Part shown: positions 44,233 to 52,081 of the stretch, piece by piece
Layout of the letters: each line of letters begins with the position of its first letter
Position numbering within the stretch: position 1 is the first letter of the stretch
Source: Methanosalsum natronophilum
Lineage (GTDB): Archaea > Halobacteriota > Methanosarcinia > Methanosarcinales > Methanosarcinaceae
Assembly (NCBI RefSeq): GCF_024808815.1
Contig: NZ_JANUCS010000001.1
Location: 217,315 to 281,314, forward strand
Direction: 5' to 3'
Length of the DNA stretch: 64,000 bases
Notes under the pieces: model-generated
The model's input: the letters and a program-made list of their open reading frames with translations, nothing else
What the model was told of the DNA's origin: nothing
Databases searched by the model: none
Position numbers and translations under genes: made by a program

Positions 44233-44823
44233 TCAGTCTTCTTCAGTCTCATTCTCTTCATCGGGTTGTTTTGCTATAGTAACCATTGCAGGTCGAATCA
44301 CTTTTGTGTCCAGCTTATAGCCTGTTTGACATACATCGACAACTGTGTTCTCAGGGTGCTCATTACTAGGCACTTGCATCACAGCCTCATGCATATGAGG
44401 GTCAAACTCTTCACTCTCACAAATAATCTTTTCAACACCATTCTTCTCAAGGATATTGTAGAGTTGCTTGTATACCATCTCTACACCTTTCACAACCGAT
44501 TCAGTATCACTGGCATCTTCACCAGCTTTAAGTGCACGTTCAAAATTATCCACTACATCAAGCAGTTCAAGCACGAACTTTTCAACTACATGATTCTTGT
44601 ACTCTTCCTTCTCGCGTAAGCTCCTCTTCCTAAAGTTCTCGAACTCAGCAGCAAGTCGCATCAACTTATCATTCAGTTCCTGGTTCTCAGCTTCAAGTCG
44701 TCTATATTCCTGAACATCAACAACATCTTCACCTGTATCTTCGCGCTCAGAACCGTTCTTTTCTTCACTTAGATCATCTGAACTCTGTTTTTTGTTATCT
44801 TTATCTGAATCACGGCTTACCAA
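44233..44823 (-). CDS. grpE: Nucleotide exchange factor GrpE
   Basis: 196 residues. A charged, disordered N-terminus (about 1-45) leads to a long coiled coil (EYRRLEAENQELNDKLMRLA, AEFENFRKRSLREKEEYKNH). The four-helix and beta-wing parts carry FVLELLDVVDNFERALKAGE, GVEMVYKQLYNILEKNGVEK and FDPHMHEAVMQVPSNEHPEN. It releases ADP from DnaK. First gene of the heat-shock cluster. A TATA-like CTATTTATAG lies near 44915-44925 on the minus strand. Confidence 0.95.
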   Translation of the reverse strand: MVSRDSDKDNKKQSSDDLSEEKNGSEREDTGEDVVDVQEYRRLEAENQELNDKLMRLAAEFENFRKRSLREKEEYKNHVVEKFVLELLDVVDNFERALKAGEDASDTESVVKGVEMVYKQLYNILEKNGVEKIICESEEFDPHMHEAVMQVPSNEHPENTVVDVCQTGYKLDTKVIRPAMVTIAKQPDEENETEED

Positions 44824-44962
44824 TTATAATCCCTACCTATACTGATGTAAGTCACTCTCATTGCTAACGTACACTAATCGACCAGTTAGACGGGACATTG
44901 ATTGTTTGTAATTCTATAAATAGTTTACTGTTTTGGCAGGACTTATCTAAGACCTCTATCAA

Positions 44963-44997
44963 ACAAAAAAAAGGGAACCGTGCCATTTAGTGGTTCT
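44963..44997 (-). terminator. Hairpin terminator with T-tract
   Basis: Read on the minus strand, GAACC (44996-44992) and GGTTC (44979-44975) form a stem and are followed by CCTTTTTTTT. The signal lies just behind the stop of the membrane protein gene at 44999. Confidence 0.65.
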
Positions 44998-44998
44998 A

Positions 44999-45409
44999 TC
45001 ATACAAGTGTTTCTTGCATTTTCTGGGATAATAGTTTGATGAGTAGCATACTCGCGATCATACATATAGCCAACGCTGAAACTATCTGTTCCCACCCTAC
45101 AGCCTGCATTCCACCATCTAATGCGAACCTAATACCTCCAAAGAAAGATACACTAGCAAATGTTATACCAATAGAAACGATTAGACCTCCAATAAGTGCA
45201 CCTGCCTGTTCAGCGCCCCTGTTCTCAAAGAATACAGAACCCGCAATAAAAACTATAGCAAATATCAGTAGAATTAGCGGGAATGGTAGTGGGCTTACAC
45301 CGTTAGATATAATGAACATTATTCCAAGCGCTACACCGATCATGAAAGTTGCCATTAGTGTAGAAACTGAAAGCGCTTGTACAAAAGGGTTCTCTGATAA
45401 GAAACTCAT
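44999..45409 (-). CDS. Unrecognised small membrane protein, four helices
   Basis: 136 residues, mostly hydrophobic: about four transmembrane segments (ALSVSTLMATFMIGVALGIM, PFPLILLIFAIVFIAGSVFF, GALIGGLIVSIGITFASVSF, IVSALAICMIASMLLIKLL). A Q-rich Gly loop separates the third and fourth. ATG 45409 sits six bases after GAGGAGG, which overlaps an ATG at 45415 and so decides the start. It is divergent from mfnD and ends in its own terminator. Function unknown. Confidence 0.75.
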   Translation of the reverse strand: MSFLSENPFVQALSVSTLMATFMIGVALGIMFIISNGVSPLPFPLILLIFAIVFIAGSVFFENRGAEQAGALIGGLIVSIGITFASVSFFGGIRFALDGGMQAVGWEQIVSALAICMIASMLLIKLLSQKMQETLV

Positions 45410-45477
45410 ATTCATCCTCCTCAAAAGAAATACATCATCTGAATGTTATATATTTGTTATCACAGATATTGTTGAAA

Positions 45478-45492
45478 TATCTTATATATTGT
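45478..45492 (+). promoter_or_regulatory. mfn operon promoter
   Basis: CTTATATATTG at 45480-45490 is a TATA box about 25-30 bases before ATG 45514. The transcript of mfnD is therefore predicted to be leaderless or nearly so, and no ribosome site precedes the ATG. Confidence 0.6.
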
Positions 45493-45513
45493 ATAATAGT
45501 ATTTCTGAACTTA

Positions 45514-46431
45514 ATGAGGATACTAATCGCTGAATATGCAGTTGCCGTAGATAAATCAAGGTCATCCAGCATCCTAAGAGAAGGTAAGTCCATACTTTCG
45601 ACACTAGTTACCAGTTTTACACGTTGTGGACATGAAGTAGTTTATCCATCTGCTGGTATTAAGATTGGTGCAGGTACTCCCTTAAATTGTGATGACGAAT
45701 CATTCGAATATGTGATCGAACAAGAATCAGGTCGTTGCGATTTCGGGCTTTTGATCGCACCTGACCATCTTCTTGCAAAATACACAAGACTTCTAGCAGA
45801 GAATACAACTAATCTTGGCTGTACTCCAGACACAATTGAACTATGCTCGGATAAATTGGAATGTACACGAACATTAGCACGAAATGGTATCAATGTTCCA
45901 AAGATATATTCTACAGGAGATTCTGGCCAGTGTGTGATAAAACCGAGATATGGCTGTGCCAGTGAAAATACTATACTATCCAAAACACCCGTCATTGAAA
46001 CCGATCGTATCTGTACAGAATATATCAGTGGTGATAATCTTAGTGTCAGCATGATAGCAAGTAATAATAATTCATTATCTCTGGCAGTGAACCGACAAAT
46101 GATGGAAATCGATCCAAACTCCCATGAATTCAAGTATAATGGTTGTTTAACCCCAATATCCAGTTCAATGAATCAGGAACTGTTCAACATCTCAAGCACT
46201 ATCTCATCGATCATGGGTTGTAATGGGTATATTGGTATTGACTTTATTGTAAATGAGGATGGGGTAATCTACGTGCTCGATATTAATCCAAGACCTACCA
46301 CTTCACTTGTTGGGATCTGTGCAGTGATGGAGGAAGAGATTGGTGAACTTCTGCTGAATAGCATTCATGAAACTTTACCGAATAAGGTTAACTTCAATGG
46401 CCAACATTTACTCAAAATCGAGGACATTTAA
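45514..46431 (+). CDS. mfnD: Tyramine-L-glutamate ligase (MfnD)
   Basis: ATP-grasp enzyme that joins glutamate to tyramine in methanofuran synthesis. 305 residues: MRILIAEYAVAVDKSRSSSI, APDHLLAKYTRLLAENTTNL, ELCSDKLECTRTLARNGINV, VIKPRYGCASENTIL, and the metal-binding YIGIDFIVNEDGVIYVLDIN followed by PRPTTS. The family is defined by this ATP-grasp domain, and assignment is strengthened by the adjacent mfnF and mfnE. Its stop overlaps the mfnF start as TAATG (46429-46433 region). An upstream in-frame extension to 45454 lies before the promoter and is rejected. Confidence 0.9.
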   Translation: MRILIAEYAVAVDKSRSSSILREGKSILSTLVTSFTRCGHEVVYPSAGIKIGAGTPLNCDDESFEYVIEQESGRCDFGLLIAPDHLLAKYTRLLAENTTNLGCTPDTIELCSDKLECTRTLARNGINVPKIYSTGDSGQCVIKPRYGCASENTILSKTPVIETDRICTEYISGDNLSVSMIASNNNSLSLAVNRQMMEIDPNSHEFKYNGCLTPISSSMNQELFNISSTISSIMGCNGYIGIDFIVNEDGVIYVLDINPRPTTSLVGICAVMEEEIGELLLNSIHETLPNKVNFNGQHLLKIEDI

Positions 46432-47438
46432 TGACAAGATTCATAGGAATTGATATAGGTGGTGCTAATACTAAACTGGCATCTTCTGACAGTAAGATCA
46501 GCGAAATACATTATCTTCCAATGTGGAAAGGTACCGGGTTAACTGAACTCTTAAATGACATTTCAAGTCAGGTTCAGCCTGATAGGGTTGCTATAGTTAT
46601 GACAGGTGAACTCGCTGATTGTTTTGAGAGTAAGGAAGAAGGTCTAAGATTTATTTCAAACATTGTTAATAAGGCATTCAACTGTCCCGTACACTACATT
46701 AACCAATCCGGTGAATTCGCTGAACTCATTAACACTGACATTGACATTTACTCGTTCGCAGCAGCTAACTGGGCAGCATCTTCGCGACTGATTGCGAAGG
46801 ATATTGGTGACTGTATATTTGTTGATATGGGGAGTACCACAACCGATATTATTCCCATAATAAATGGTCGACATAGTGCACAAACTAGTGACCTGAAACG
46901 GTTATGCAAAAATCAATTGGTCTACACGGGTATTCTGAGAACGAATGTTGCTACACTCTTATCAAACGTGAATTTGGGTGACTGTGAGTGCAGGATAGCT
47001 TCTGAACTCTTCGCTACAACTGCTGACGTGTACAGATCACTTGAAAATATTGGTAATGAAGATTATATCTGTGACACTGCAGACGGTGCTGGTAAAGAAA
47101 AAAGAGATTGTTTTAGGCGATTAGCAAGAATTGTCTGTGCCGACCTCACAGAAATTTCACACGATAATATCATATCAATCGCAGAGCAGGTTAAAGAAAC
47201 TCAAAAAGATATTATAAGTACCGCTATTACTAATACTGTAAATGAGTTTGGATTAACTAAAATAATCTGTGCTGGCATCGGTGAGTTCTTGTTAAAAGAG
47301 ATATGTATTGATCAAAACCTTGACTTCGAGCTCAGTTCGGATCTATGGGGTTCTAAGCTATCTGACATGTTACCAGCTTATGCAGCAGCTAGGATATTGG
47401 AGATGGAATATGATACATCTACTCAAACTCGGCGGTAG
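46431..47438 (+). CDS. mfnF: MfnF, aminomethylfuran-phosphate condensing enzyme (H4MPT-linked C1 pathway family)
   Basis: 335-residue member of the ASKHA/hydantoinase-like family once called H4MPT-linked C1 transfer pathway protein, now linked to coupling of the aminomethyl-furan diphosphate with glutamyl-tyramine. Phosphate-binding elements: RFIGIDIGGANTKLASSDSK at the start and CIFVDMGSTTTDIIPIING near residue 125, then TGILRTNVATLL and the adenosine motif IICAGIGEFLLKEI. It overlaps mfnD by one base at its start and mfnE by 29 bases at its end. Confidence 0.88.
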   Translation: MTRFIGIDIGGANTKLASSDSKISEIHYLPMWKGTGLTELLNDISSQVQPDRVAIVMTGELADCFESKEEGLRFISNIVNKAFNCPVHYINQSGEFAELINTDIDIYSFAAANWAASSRLIAKDIGDCIFVDMGSTTTDIIPIINGRHSAQTSDLKRLCKNQLVYTGILRTNVATLLSNVNLGDCECRIASELFATTADVYRSLENIGNEDYICDTADGAGKEKRDCFRRLARIVCADLTEISHDNIISIAEQVKETQKDIISTAITNTVNEFGLTKIICAGIGEFLLKEICIDQNLDFELSSDLWGSKLSDMLPAYAAARILEMEYDTSTQTRR

Positions 47439-48072
47439 TCTCATTGCTGAAAGTCCCAGAATACTGAAATATTTGAACAAGACAATCAATCCTGATAATA
47501 AAGTGATAATAGTGCCTGGTGGCAGTATCTTTGCAGATAATATCAGGGAAATTGCAGAGGAATATAATGTCAATGACAGTACTGCTCACTGGATGGCAAT
47601 ACTGGCAATGGAACAATATGCATATTACTTAGCCGGAAATGTGGAAAATATCGAATTGGTTCATGATACGACCCAAATAACTTCTACCATTTCTATTCTA
47701 TTACCTTACACGTACATTAGAAAAATGGGACTGGCTTCTAAATTACCACAGAACTGGGATATTACTTCAGATTCGATCACTGCAATGATAGCACATGAAC
47801 TTGGGCTTAACAAATTCATTAAAGTTACTGATGTTGACGGGATTCTTGGTTATAATAATGATAATGAAGTGATAGAACACATCTCCACCGCAGAACTGAG
47901 TAAAATGAACAGTAGTTGTACTGATAAGCATTTACCGATATTCTTAGAACGATATAGTATGCAATGTATAGTGGTTAACGGGAAGTATCCGAATAGGATA
48001 GCACGTATAATTAATGAAGAAGTTGTTCTAGGTACAACAATATATCCACATAATAATATTCAAACTGTATAA
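47410..48072 (+). CDS. mfnE: Aminomethylfuran phosphate kinase (MfnE)
   Basis: Amino acid kinase fold enzyme that phosphorylates the (aminomethyl)furanmethyl phosphate for methanofuran synthesis. 220 residues: MIHLLKLGGSLIAESPRILK, KVIIVPGGSIFADNIREIAE, STAHWMAILAMEQYAYYLAG, WDITSDSITAMIAHELGLNK and VTDVDGILG. The ATG 47410 lies inside mfnF; upstream in-frame codons are shadowed by it. Third gene of mfnDFE. The GNAT gene converges seven bases downstream. Confidence 0.9.
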   Translation: MIHLLKLGGSLIAESPRILKYLNKTINPDNKVIIVPGGSIFADNIREIAEEYNVNDSTAHWMAILAMEQYAYYLAGNVENIELVHDTTQITSTISILLPYTYIRKMGLASKLPQNWDITSDSITAMIAHELGLNKFIKVTDVDGILGYNNDNEVIEHISTAELSKMNSSCTDKHLPIFLERYSMQCIVVNGKYPNRIARIINEEVVLGTTIYPHNNIQTV

Positions 48073-48078
48073 TTTAAT

Positions 48079-48639
48079 TCATTCATACCAATATTCGGGT
48101 TTATCCATTGCATTCGCACAAACTATTCTTCCTTTCGGATATTCTTCAAGTCCTTTAGAGTTCAATGACTGTACCATCCACGCATTGGATTGATGTGGTT
48201 GTAATGTGTACGGTGGCATGAACCCGAACCCTGACGCATTCGGCACAAACCCGAACCTAGGATAATATCTTTCATGCCCTAGAACAAACACTAACTCAGC
48301 ACCCATTTCATGTAACCTTTTCAGTCCTTCCTCAACTAAACTTGATCCTATACCCTGACCTTGATACTCCGGTCGTACTGCTATTGGTGCTAGTATATAA
48401 GTAAAAGGAGAAGGTTCATTCGATTCAATTAAAGCTTTAGTGAACAATATATGTCCTACAGGAACCTCATCTTTGAATGCTAGAAGTGATAGTATAGGTT
48501 TTGCACTTTGATCATCTAAAAGGTCAAGTACAAGTTGTGGTTCCACTTCACTCCTAAAAGCTTTCCTCTCGATCATCATGATAATTTCCGTATCAAAATC
48601 ATCTGATTCACGAACATGATTGTTCTGATCACTGTTCAT
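48079..48639 (-). CDS. GNAT family N-acetyltransferase
   Basis: 186 residues. The acetyl-CoA binding block IAVRPEYQGQGIGSSLVEEG (Q-x-x-G-x-G) is central, preceded by VGHILFTKALIE and followed by FVLGHERYYPRFGFVPNASG, which marks the YhbS-like subfamily of stand-alone acetyltransferases. Substrate unknown. It is not a likely AblB (beta-lysine acetyltransferase), as it is distant from the aminomutase gene and of a different subfamily. Confidence 0.85.
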   Translation of the reverse strand: MNSDQNNHVRESDDFDTEIIMMIERKAFRSEVEPQLVLDLLDDQSAKPILSLLAFKDEVPVGHILFTKALIESNEPSPFTYILAPIAVRPEYQGQGIGSSLVEEGLKRLHEMGAELVFVLGHERYYPRFGFVPNASGFGFMPPYTLQPHQSNAWMVQSLNSKGLEEYPKGRIVCANAMDKPEYWYE

Positions 48640-48838
48640 ATCATATCAACAAAGTATGTTAATCTTCACAACTTATAACAGTTACTGAGCATATATTCTA
48701 AACTTTTGGATAAAAGTTAAATCCAGTTAATATACACCTTATTCTTTCGCAATCTTTAAATTACATATTGAGAATTAAGTCAAATCATTAGAGATTAGAT
48801 TACATTTAGACTAAATTCATTTGAATAAGGAGATAATT

Positions 48839-49009
48839 ATGGCAAAAGCACAAGTAAAACACTGTACATCATGTGCAGTAACTCTTGCAGATAACGGATT
48901 TGTAAGGTTCCCATGTCCCAACTGTGGAGCTGAACTAGGAAGATGTGTCGACTGCAGACAACAGAGTAACGTATACTATTGTCCATCCTGCAATTTCAGG
49001 GGACCTTAA
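48839..49009 (+). CDS. Small zinc-ribbon RNA-binding protein
   Basis: 56 residues with four CxxC motifs: HCTSCAVTLADNG, FPCPNCGAELGRCVDC, and YYCPSCNFRGP. This is the archaeal zinc-finger family encoded directly before elongation factor 1-beta. AAGGAG at 48829-48834 fixes ATG 48839; an in-frame ATG-like extension to 48821 is rejected. aEF-1beta starts 18 bases downstream. Confidence 0.9.
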   Translation: MAKAQVKHCTSCAVTLADNGFVRFPCPNCGAELGRCVDCRQQSNVYYCPSCNFRGP

Positions 49010-49027
49010 ATTAAGAGAGGTATTTTT

Positions 49028-49297
49028 ATGGGTAAAGTAGCAGCAACTATCAAGATCATGCCAGAAGGTGTTGAGACCGATCTTAAGGAACTAGAAGAGA
49101 ATATTAAAGCCGCTGTACCTGAAGGAGCTGAATTCTATACTGCTGAAGAAAAACCAATAGCTTTTGGAATAAAAGCATTGATGGTAGTAGTAATGGTTGG
49201 TGACCTTGAAGGTGGTACTGAAAAAGTGGAAGATGCGTTCCAGAAAGTACCCGGTGTTGAAAGTATACAAGTGGTCGAAGTCGGTAGACCTATTTGA
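49028..49297 (+). CDS. ef1b: Elongation factor 1-beta
   Basis: Guanine nucleotide exchange factor for aEF-1A, 89 residues: GKVAATIKIMPEGVETDLKE, AEFYTAEEKPIAFGIKALMV and GTEKVEDAFQKVPGVESIQV. GAGAGG lies before the ATG. Co-transcribed with the zinc-ribbon gene; tRNA-Ala follows 122 nt downstream. Confidence 0.95.
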   Translation: MGKVAATIKIMPEGVETDLKELEENIKAAVPEGAEFYTAEEKPIAFGIKALMVVVMVGDLEGGTEKVEDAFQKVPGVESIQVVEVGRPI

Positions 49298-49361
49298 ACA
49301 CCATCTTAATTAATTGAATTTATTCAATTATTTTCTTTTTTTGCATACATTGTTCAACTCA

Positions 49362-49418
49362 CAAAACGGAGTTCCTTCCGTGAGGGAGGGTCGTTGACTA
49401 AATCCTTTCCTTTAGTTT
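49362..49418. repeat. Two hairpins directly upstream of tRNA-Ala
   Basis: ACGGA/TCCGT (loop GTTCCT, about 49366-49381) and CTAAA/TTTAG (loop TCCTTTCC, about 49399-49416) flank GAGGGAGGGTCGTTGA. They occupy the place where a tRNA promoter should be, and no TATA box is visible. A mini-element, a terminator or a processing signal are all possible. Confidence 0.3.
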
Positions 49419-49419
49419 A

Positions 49420-49491
49420 GGGCTTGTAGATCAGGGGTAGATCGTCATGTTCGCAACGTGAAGGCCGCGGGTTCAAATCCCGCCGAGTCCA
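49420..49491 (+). tRNA. tRNA-Ala (anticodon CGC)
   Basis: Cloverleaf: acceptor GGGCTTG with CGAGTCC including the G3-U70 wobble that identifies alanine tRNAs. The D-arm region is TAGATCAGGGGTAGATC. Anticodon stem TCATG/CGTGA encloses loop TTCGCAA (anticodon CGC, reads GCG). T-arm GCGGGTTCAAATCCCGC. Discriminator A, with no encoded CCA. It marks the left border of the accessory region. Confidence 0.95.
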
Positions 49492-50144
49492 CTGAAAATC
49501 TTTATATAATTTCCTCATATCTCTCATATATCAAATAGCACACAATGTTAAAGCAAATACCGTTTTTCTTATGTTTCCCGAAAGCTTTATTGAAATCTGG
49601 GTTTCATAAATAAAAAGATGCTTTTGGCCATGCAATATCTCTTACCATTGTCAGCGACCGTGCCTCGAGATCCTTTGCCCAGCCATTATTTGAATTTCTG
49701 GCTTTCCCATACATGGACCATGTATTTTCCTACGCGTTGTCAATGATTTTCTGACTGGCCACGTTATCTGAGATGCAAACTTTAACCATTAATTCAGTTG
49801 TTGTGGTCCATGAAACAATGACCCTGCCAATTTCATTGTTTAGTCTTCATAATAGTCACAATCATGTCAATTGACACGAGGACAAATGCGAACAACTGTT
49901 TTATTTAGTGATTCAACTGCGTTGTTTGCTTCAGAAGCTGGTACTCCCCATACATTTTTGTTAAAGGAGTCTAATCGAAAGGCAGTGCCTCCGATTATTA
50001 CCATTAGATACTATTGAGTGTATGTGAACAATATAAAAAGTTTATGTGAAAATTCTTGTACATCCACCCTCGGAATAACTTATCACACATTTTTATTAAA
50101 GATAACATCATTATAATATATAAAAACTAGAATATGAGAATAAA
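49492..50144. other. tRNA-proximal gap with coding remnants
   Basis: No intact gene. 49492-49617 is AT-rich with a TATA-like TTTATATAAT just after the tRNA. 49618-49990 contains broken coding sequence (separate entry). 50110-50125 holds ATAATATATAAAA, a TATA box about 25 bases before the Doc/Fic start at 50145, which predicts a leaderless transcript. Confidence 0.5.
49618..49990 (-). pseudogene. Decayed coding sequence, unidentified
   Basis: The minus strand gives three protein-like stretches in shifting frames: IIGGTAFRLDSFNKNVWGVP then ASEANNAVESLNKTVVRICP (to a stop), NNEIGRVIVSWTTTTELMVK, and ENTWSMYGKARNSNNGWAKD then LEARSLTMVRDIAWPKA. The last two share a frame interrupted by TAG 49732-49730. 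Composition is coding-like, GC-richer than the surroundings, but the family is not recognised. Multiple lesions indicate decay. Confidence 0.4.
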
Positions 50145-50662
50145 ATGGATAGAAAACCAATTGTTCATTTGGATATTGAAAAGGTCATAGAAATACATGA
50201 CTATATTATAGAATTTGACAAAATGCTTAATCCAGATGATTATTTGCCGGGAATACATGAAATTGGTTCTTTGGAAGCTTTGTTTGAGTGGAGGATTCGT
50301 CATGAGAATGATGTGTTTAGAAATGCAGCACTATCTCTTGAATCAATCACTTGCCGGCATGCTTTCAGAAATGGAAATAAAAGAACGGGGTTTGCAGTAG
50401 CCTATATTTTGCTGGAAGCAGAAGGATATAAAATAATTGCTACCGAAGATGAACGTGTTCAGTTTTGTTAAAAATTGCAAGGTATGAAGAAGACATTGAT
50501 TTTATTGAAAATTGGCTAAGAGCGAACACAATAAAGATGGGTAAATTAGAATTTATGTTTAATTGGATGCTGAAAAGGAAAAAAGTAGGCCTTATTTATC
50601 TTTTCGTCAAAGTTTTAGTATCTTGCATGCCCAAAAATAAAAAAGAAGAAAAGGAAAGTTAA
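50145..50662 (+). pseudogene. Doc/Fic-family protein with a one-base frameshift
   Basis: Fic/Doc enzymes modify proteins with nucleotides or phosphate; Doc is the toxin of Phd-Doc modules. The first 108 codons contain the family motif HAFRNGNKRTGFAV (HxFxxxNKR) near residue 80. The frame then stops at TAA 50469-50471, just after a TTTT run, while the +1 frame continues LLKIARYEEDIDFIENWL as expected for the Doc C-terminus. Adding one T restores one protein of about 170 residues ending at 50662. So the gene is either frameshifted or there is a homopolymer sequencing error. No Phd-like antitoxin gene precedes it. Leaderless promoter at 50113-50125. Confidence 0.7.
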
Positions 50663-50664
50663 TA

Positions 50665-50805
50665 TTACATTTTTGATAAAGTCTTTAGCAACTCTTGATT
50701 ATCATCGATGAAATTTTCAAGTAAGGCTTTTTCATCTAAGGTCAAATGAGATGTTTTATCGGACCTCTCTTTGAGTTCTGATATTTTTTTACTCATGTTA
50801 AACAT
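50665..50805 (-). CDS. 46-residue hypothetical protein
   Basis: Frame from ATG 50805 behind GGTGG: MFNMSKKISELKERSDKTSH, then LTLDEKALLENFIDDNQELL, KTLSKM. Highly charged and helical, it ends three bases from the converging Doc/Fic gene. Size and position suit a small antitoxin or regulator, but there is no motif. A second ATG three codons in is possible. Confidence 0.4.
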   Translation of the reverse strand: MFNMSKKISELKERSDKTSHLTLDEKALLENFIDDNQELLKTLSKM

Positions 50806-51087
50806 TTGTTATCCACCTTTTTTATTATTCTACAAATTACATCTATCAATTTAATATCGCACAGCTACTACTAAACAATATTATAAATAATATTCTACGT
50901 GGAATTGATATAAAGCTTTCCTATACAAAAATTGAAGTATGATTTATTTTTACTAAAGAATTTCTCAAATATAATCTTATTATATAACACAAATAGTTAT
51001 TGTGGCCTTTGCAGCCTATCTATTTTCTGCTATGGATCCCTTTTTCAGAAGTGATTTTCTTTGATTTTGATGTCATTGAGATATAGA
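50806..51087. other. AT-rich gap
   Basis: No gene. A minus-strand piece near 51040-51085 (YLNDIKIKENHF in one frame) may extend the decayed integrase, but it is too short to assert. Confidence 0.3.
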
Positions 51088-51417
51088 TTATCGCACCTTA
51101 TTGGTTGACTCTATATTCTTTATTCTGCATGATGCTAGGGCTCCTATACGCATTCCAGAATATGCTAGGACACCAACAATGGCTTTATCTCGGAGATTCT
51201 ACACGAGTCCAGGAGGGCATCAGATTCCTTCTGTTTGAAGATCTAATGGCTGTAAAGGGGACTCTACCTTACTAAGTTTAAGATTTTTTACCCACTTAGA
51301 TGGTTCGTCGTTGTGCATCCATCCCATGAGCTTTTTAATAATTTCCTTGTAATTCCAAAGGCTTCCAAGTAAATAATAAGAGTATTGGCAGAAAGTTAAC
51401 CTTTTACTAAAGTACAA
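51088..51417 (-). pseudogene. Decayed tyrosine recombinase (integrase)
   Basis: One minus-strand frame reads WVKNLKLSKVESPLQPLDLQ-TEGI, stop TGA (51222-51220), CPPGLV, stop TAG (51201-51199), then NLRDKAIVGVLAYSGMRIGA-LASCRIKNIES before a final stop. K..SPLQPxDLxTxEx followed by NLRDKAIVxxLAYSGxRIGxL is the boundary of the core-binding and catalytic domains of archaeal XerC/D-like integrases, and the R of GMRIGA is catalytic Arg I. The later catalytic residues (H-x-x-R, Tyr) are not found. So this is a dead integrase 1.6 kb from tRNA-Ala, in an accessory zone. Confidence 0.7.
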
Positions 51418-51468
51418 AAAAAGGAATTTTCGCCATACCCAAAATATTCAATGCAATTAGGATAACTT

Positions 51469-52080
51469 TCATCTATTTTTTTTTGCAAATTCTTTATCGC
51501 CAGTCAGAAACTCAACAGGTTTTATATCGGGTAAATTAGTCATCAATTCATAAAAAATTCTCTCATCATTAGGATCTTTAAAATATGTTTCACTTGTTGC
51601 TTTTTTTATAATTTCTAGGTTGTCGTGGTTTAAATGTATCACATTACCGTTGGGGTGCATCTTCTCTATTTTAATGTATAGTGTTTGTGCATAACGAATT
51701 GCAAGTTGAGATAAAAAAGAGGGAAGTTTCAAGCTATCGTTATTTTCTAAAAAAACAATGATTTCATTATAAACCAAATCTAGAAAATTAGATGTTCCAG
51801 GGTTACTTGTTTTTATTTTTTTGAACGCTAAAATTAATTTTTCTTGGTATTCCATCTGGTTTACCTTTTTATCCTGAAAATTAGGTAAAAATTGGATGAT
51901 TTCAACTATTATCTGATTAATTTTATTTCTAAATATTGTTTGAGATTCTTTCAAGACACTTGTGCACAAAATTAACTGATTATCTCGTCTGGTTTCCATT
52001 AATGTAGAAGATTTGTCATTGAGTCTGTCTTTAGGATTTACTAAAGCAACTAAAATATTTGAATCTATAGAGAAATTCAT
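51469..52080 (-). CDS. PIN-domain-like putative nuclease
   Basis: 203 residues. The N-terminus MNFSIDSNILVALVNPKDRL has the first PIN aspartate (D6). LCTSVLKESQTIF supplies the conserved glutamate (about E45). The C-terminal DPNDERIFYELM and VEFLTGDKEFAKKN supply the later acidic residues (about D172 and D195). The middle (55-160) is longer and more helical than in VapC toxins. ATG 52080 follows the upstream partner stop after one base, so the pair is translationally coupled. A nuclease toxin or an RNA/DNA-cleaving defence effector is inferred. Very AT-rich compared with core genes, consistent with transfer. Confidence 0.65.
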   Translation of the reverse strand: MNFSIDSNILVALVNPKDRLNDKSSTLMETRRDNQLILCTSVLKESQTIFRNKINQIIVEIIQFLPNFQDKKVNQMEYQEKLILAFKKIKTSNPGTSNFLDLVYNEIIVFLENNDSLKLPSFLSQLAIRYAQTLYIKIEKMHPNGNVIHLNHDNLEIIKKATSETYFKDPNDERIFYELMTNLPDIKPVEFLTGDKEFAKKNR

Positions 52081-52081
52081 T

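Noticed and set aside
49730..49732. In-frame TAG as a pyrrolysine codon
   Set aside because: The surrounding frame has other stops and shifts and no identifiable protein. Decay explains it better.
49621..49760. Plus-strand frame beginning DAFGHAISLTIVSDRAS
   Set aside because: It is the antisense of a longer, more coherent minus-strand fragment and stops after about 40 codons.
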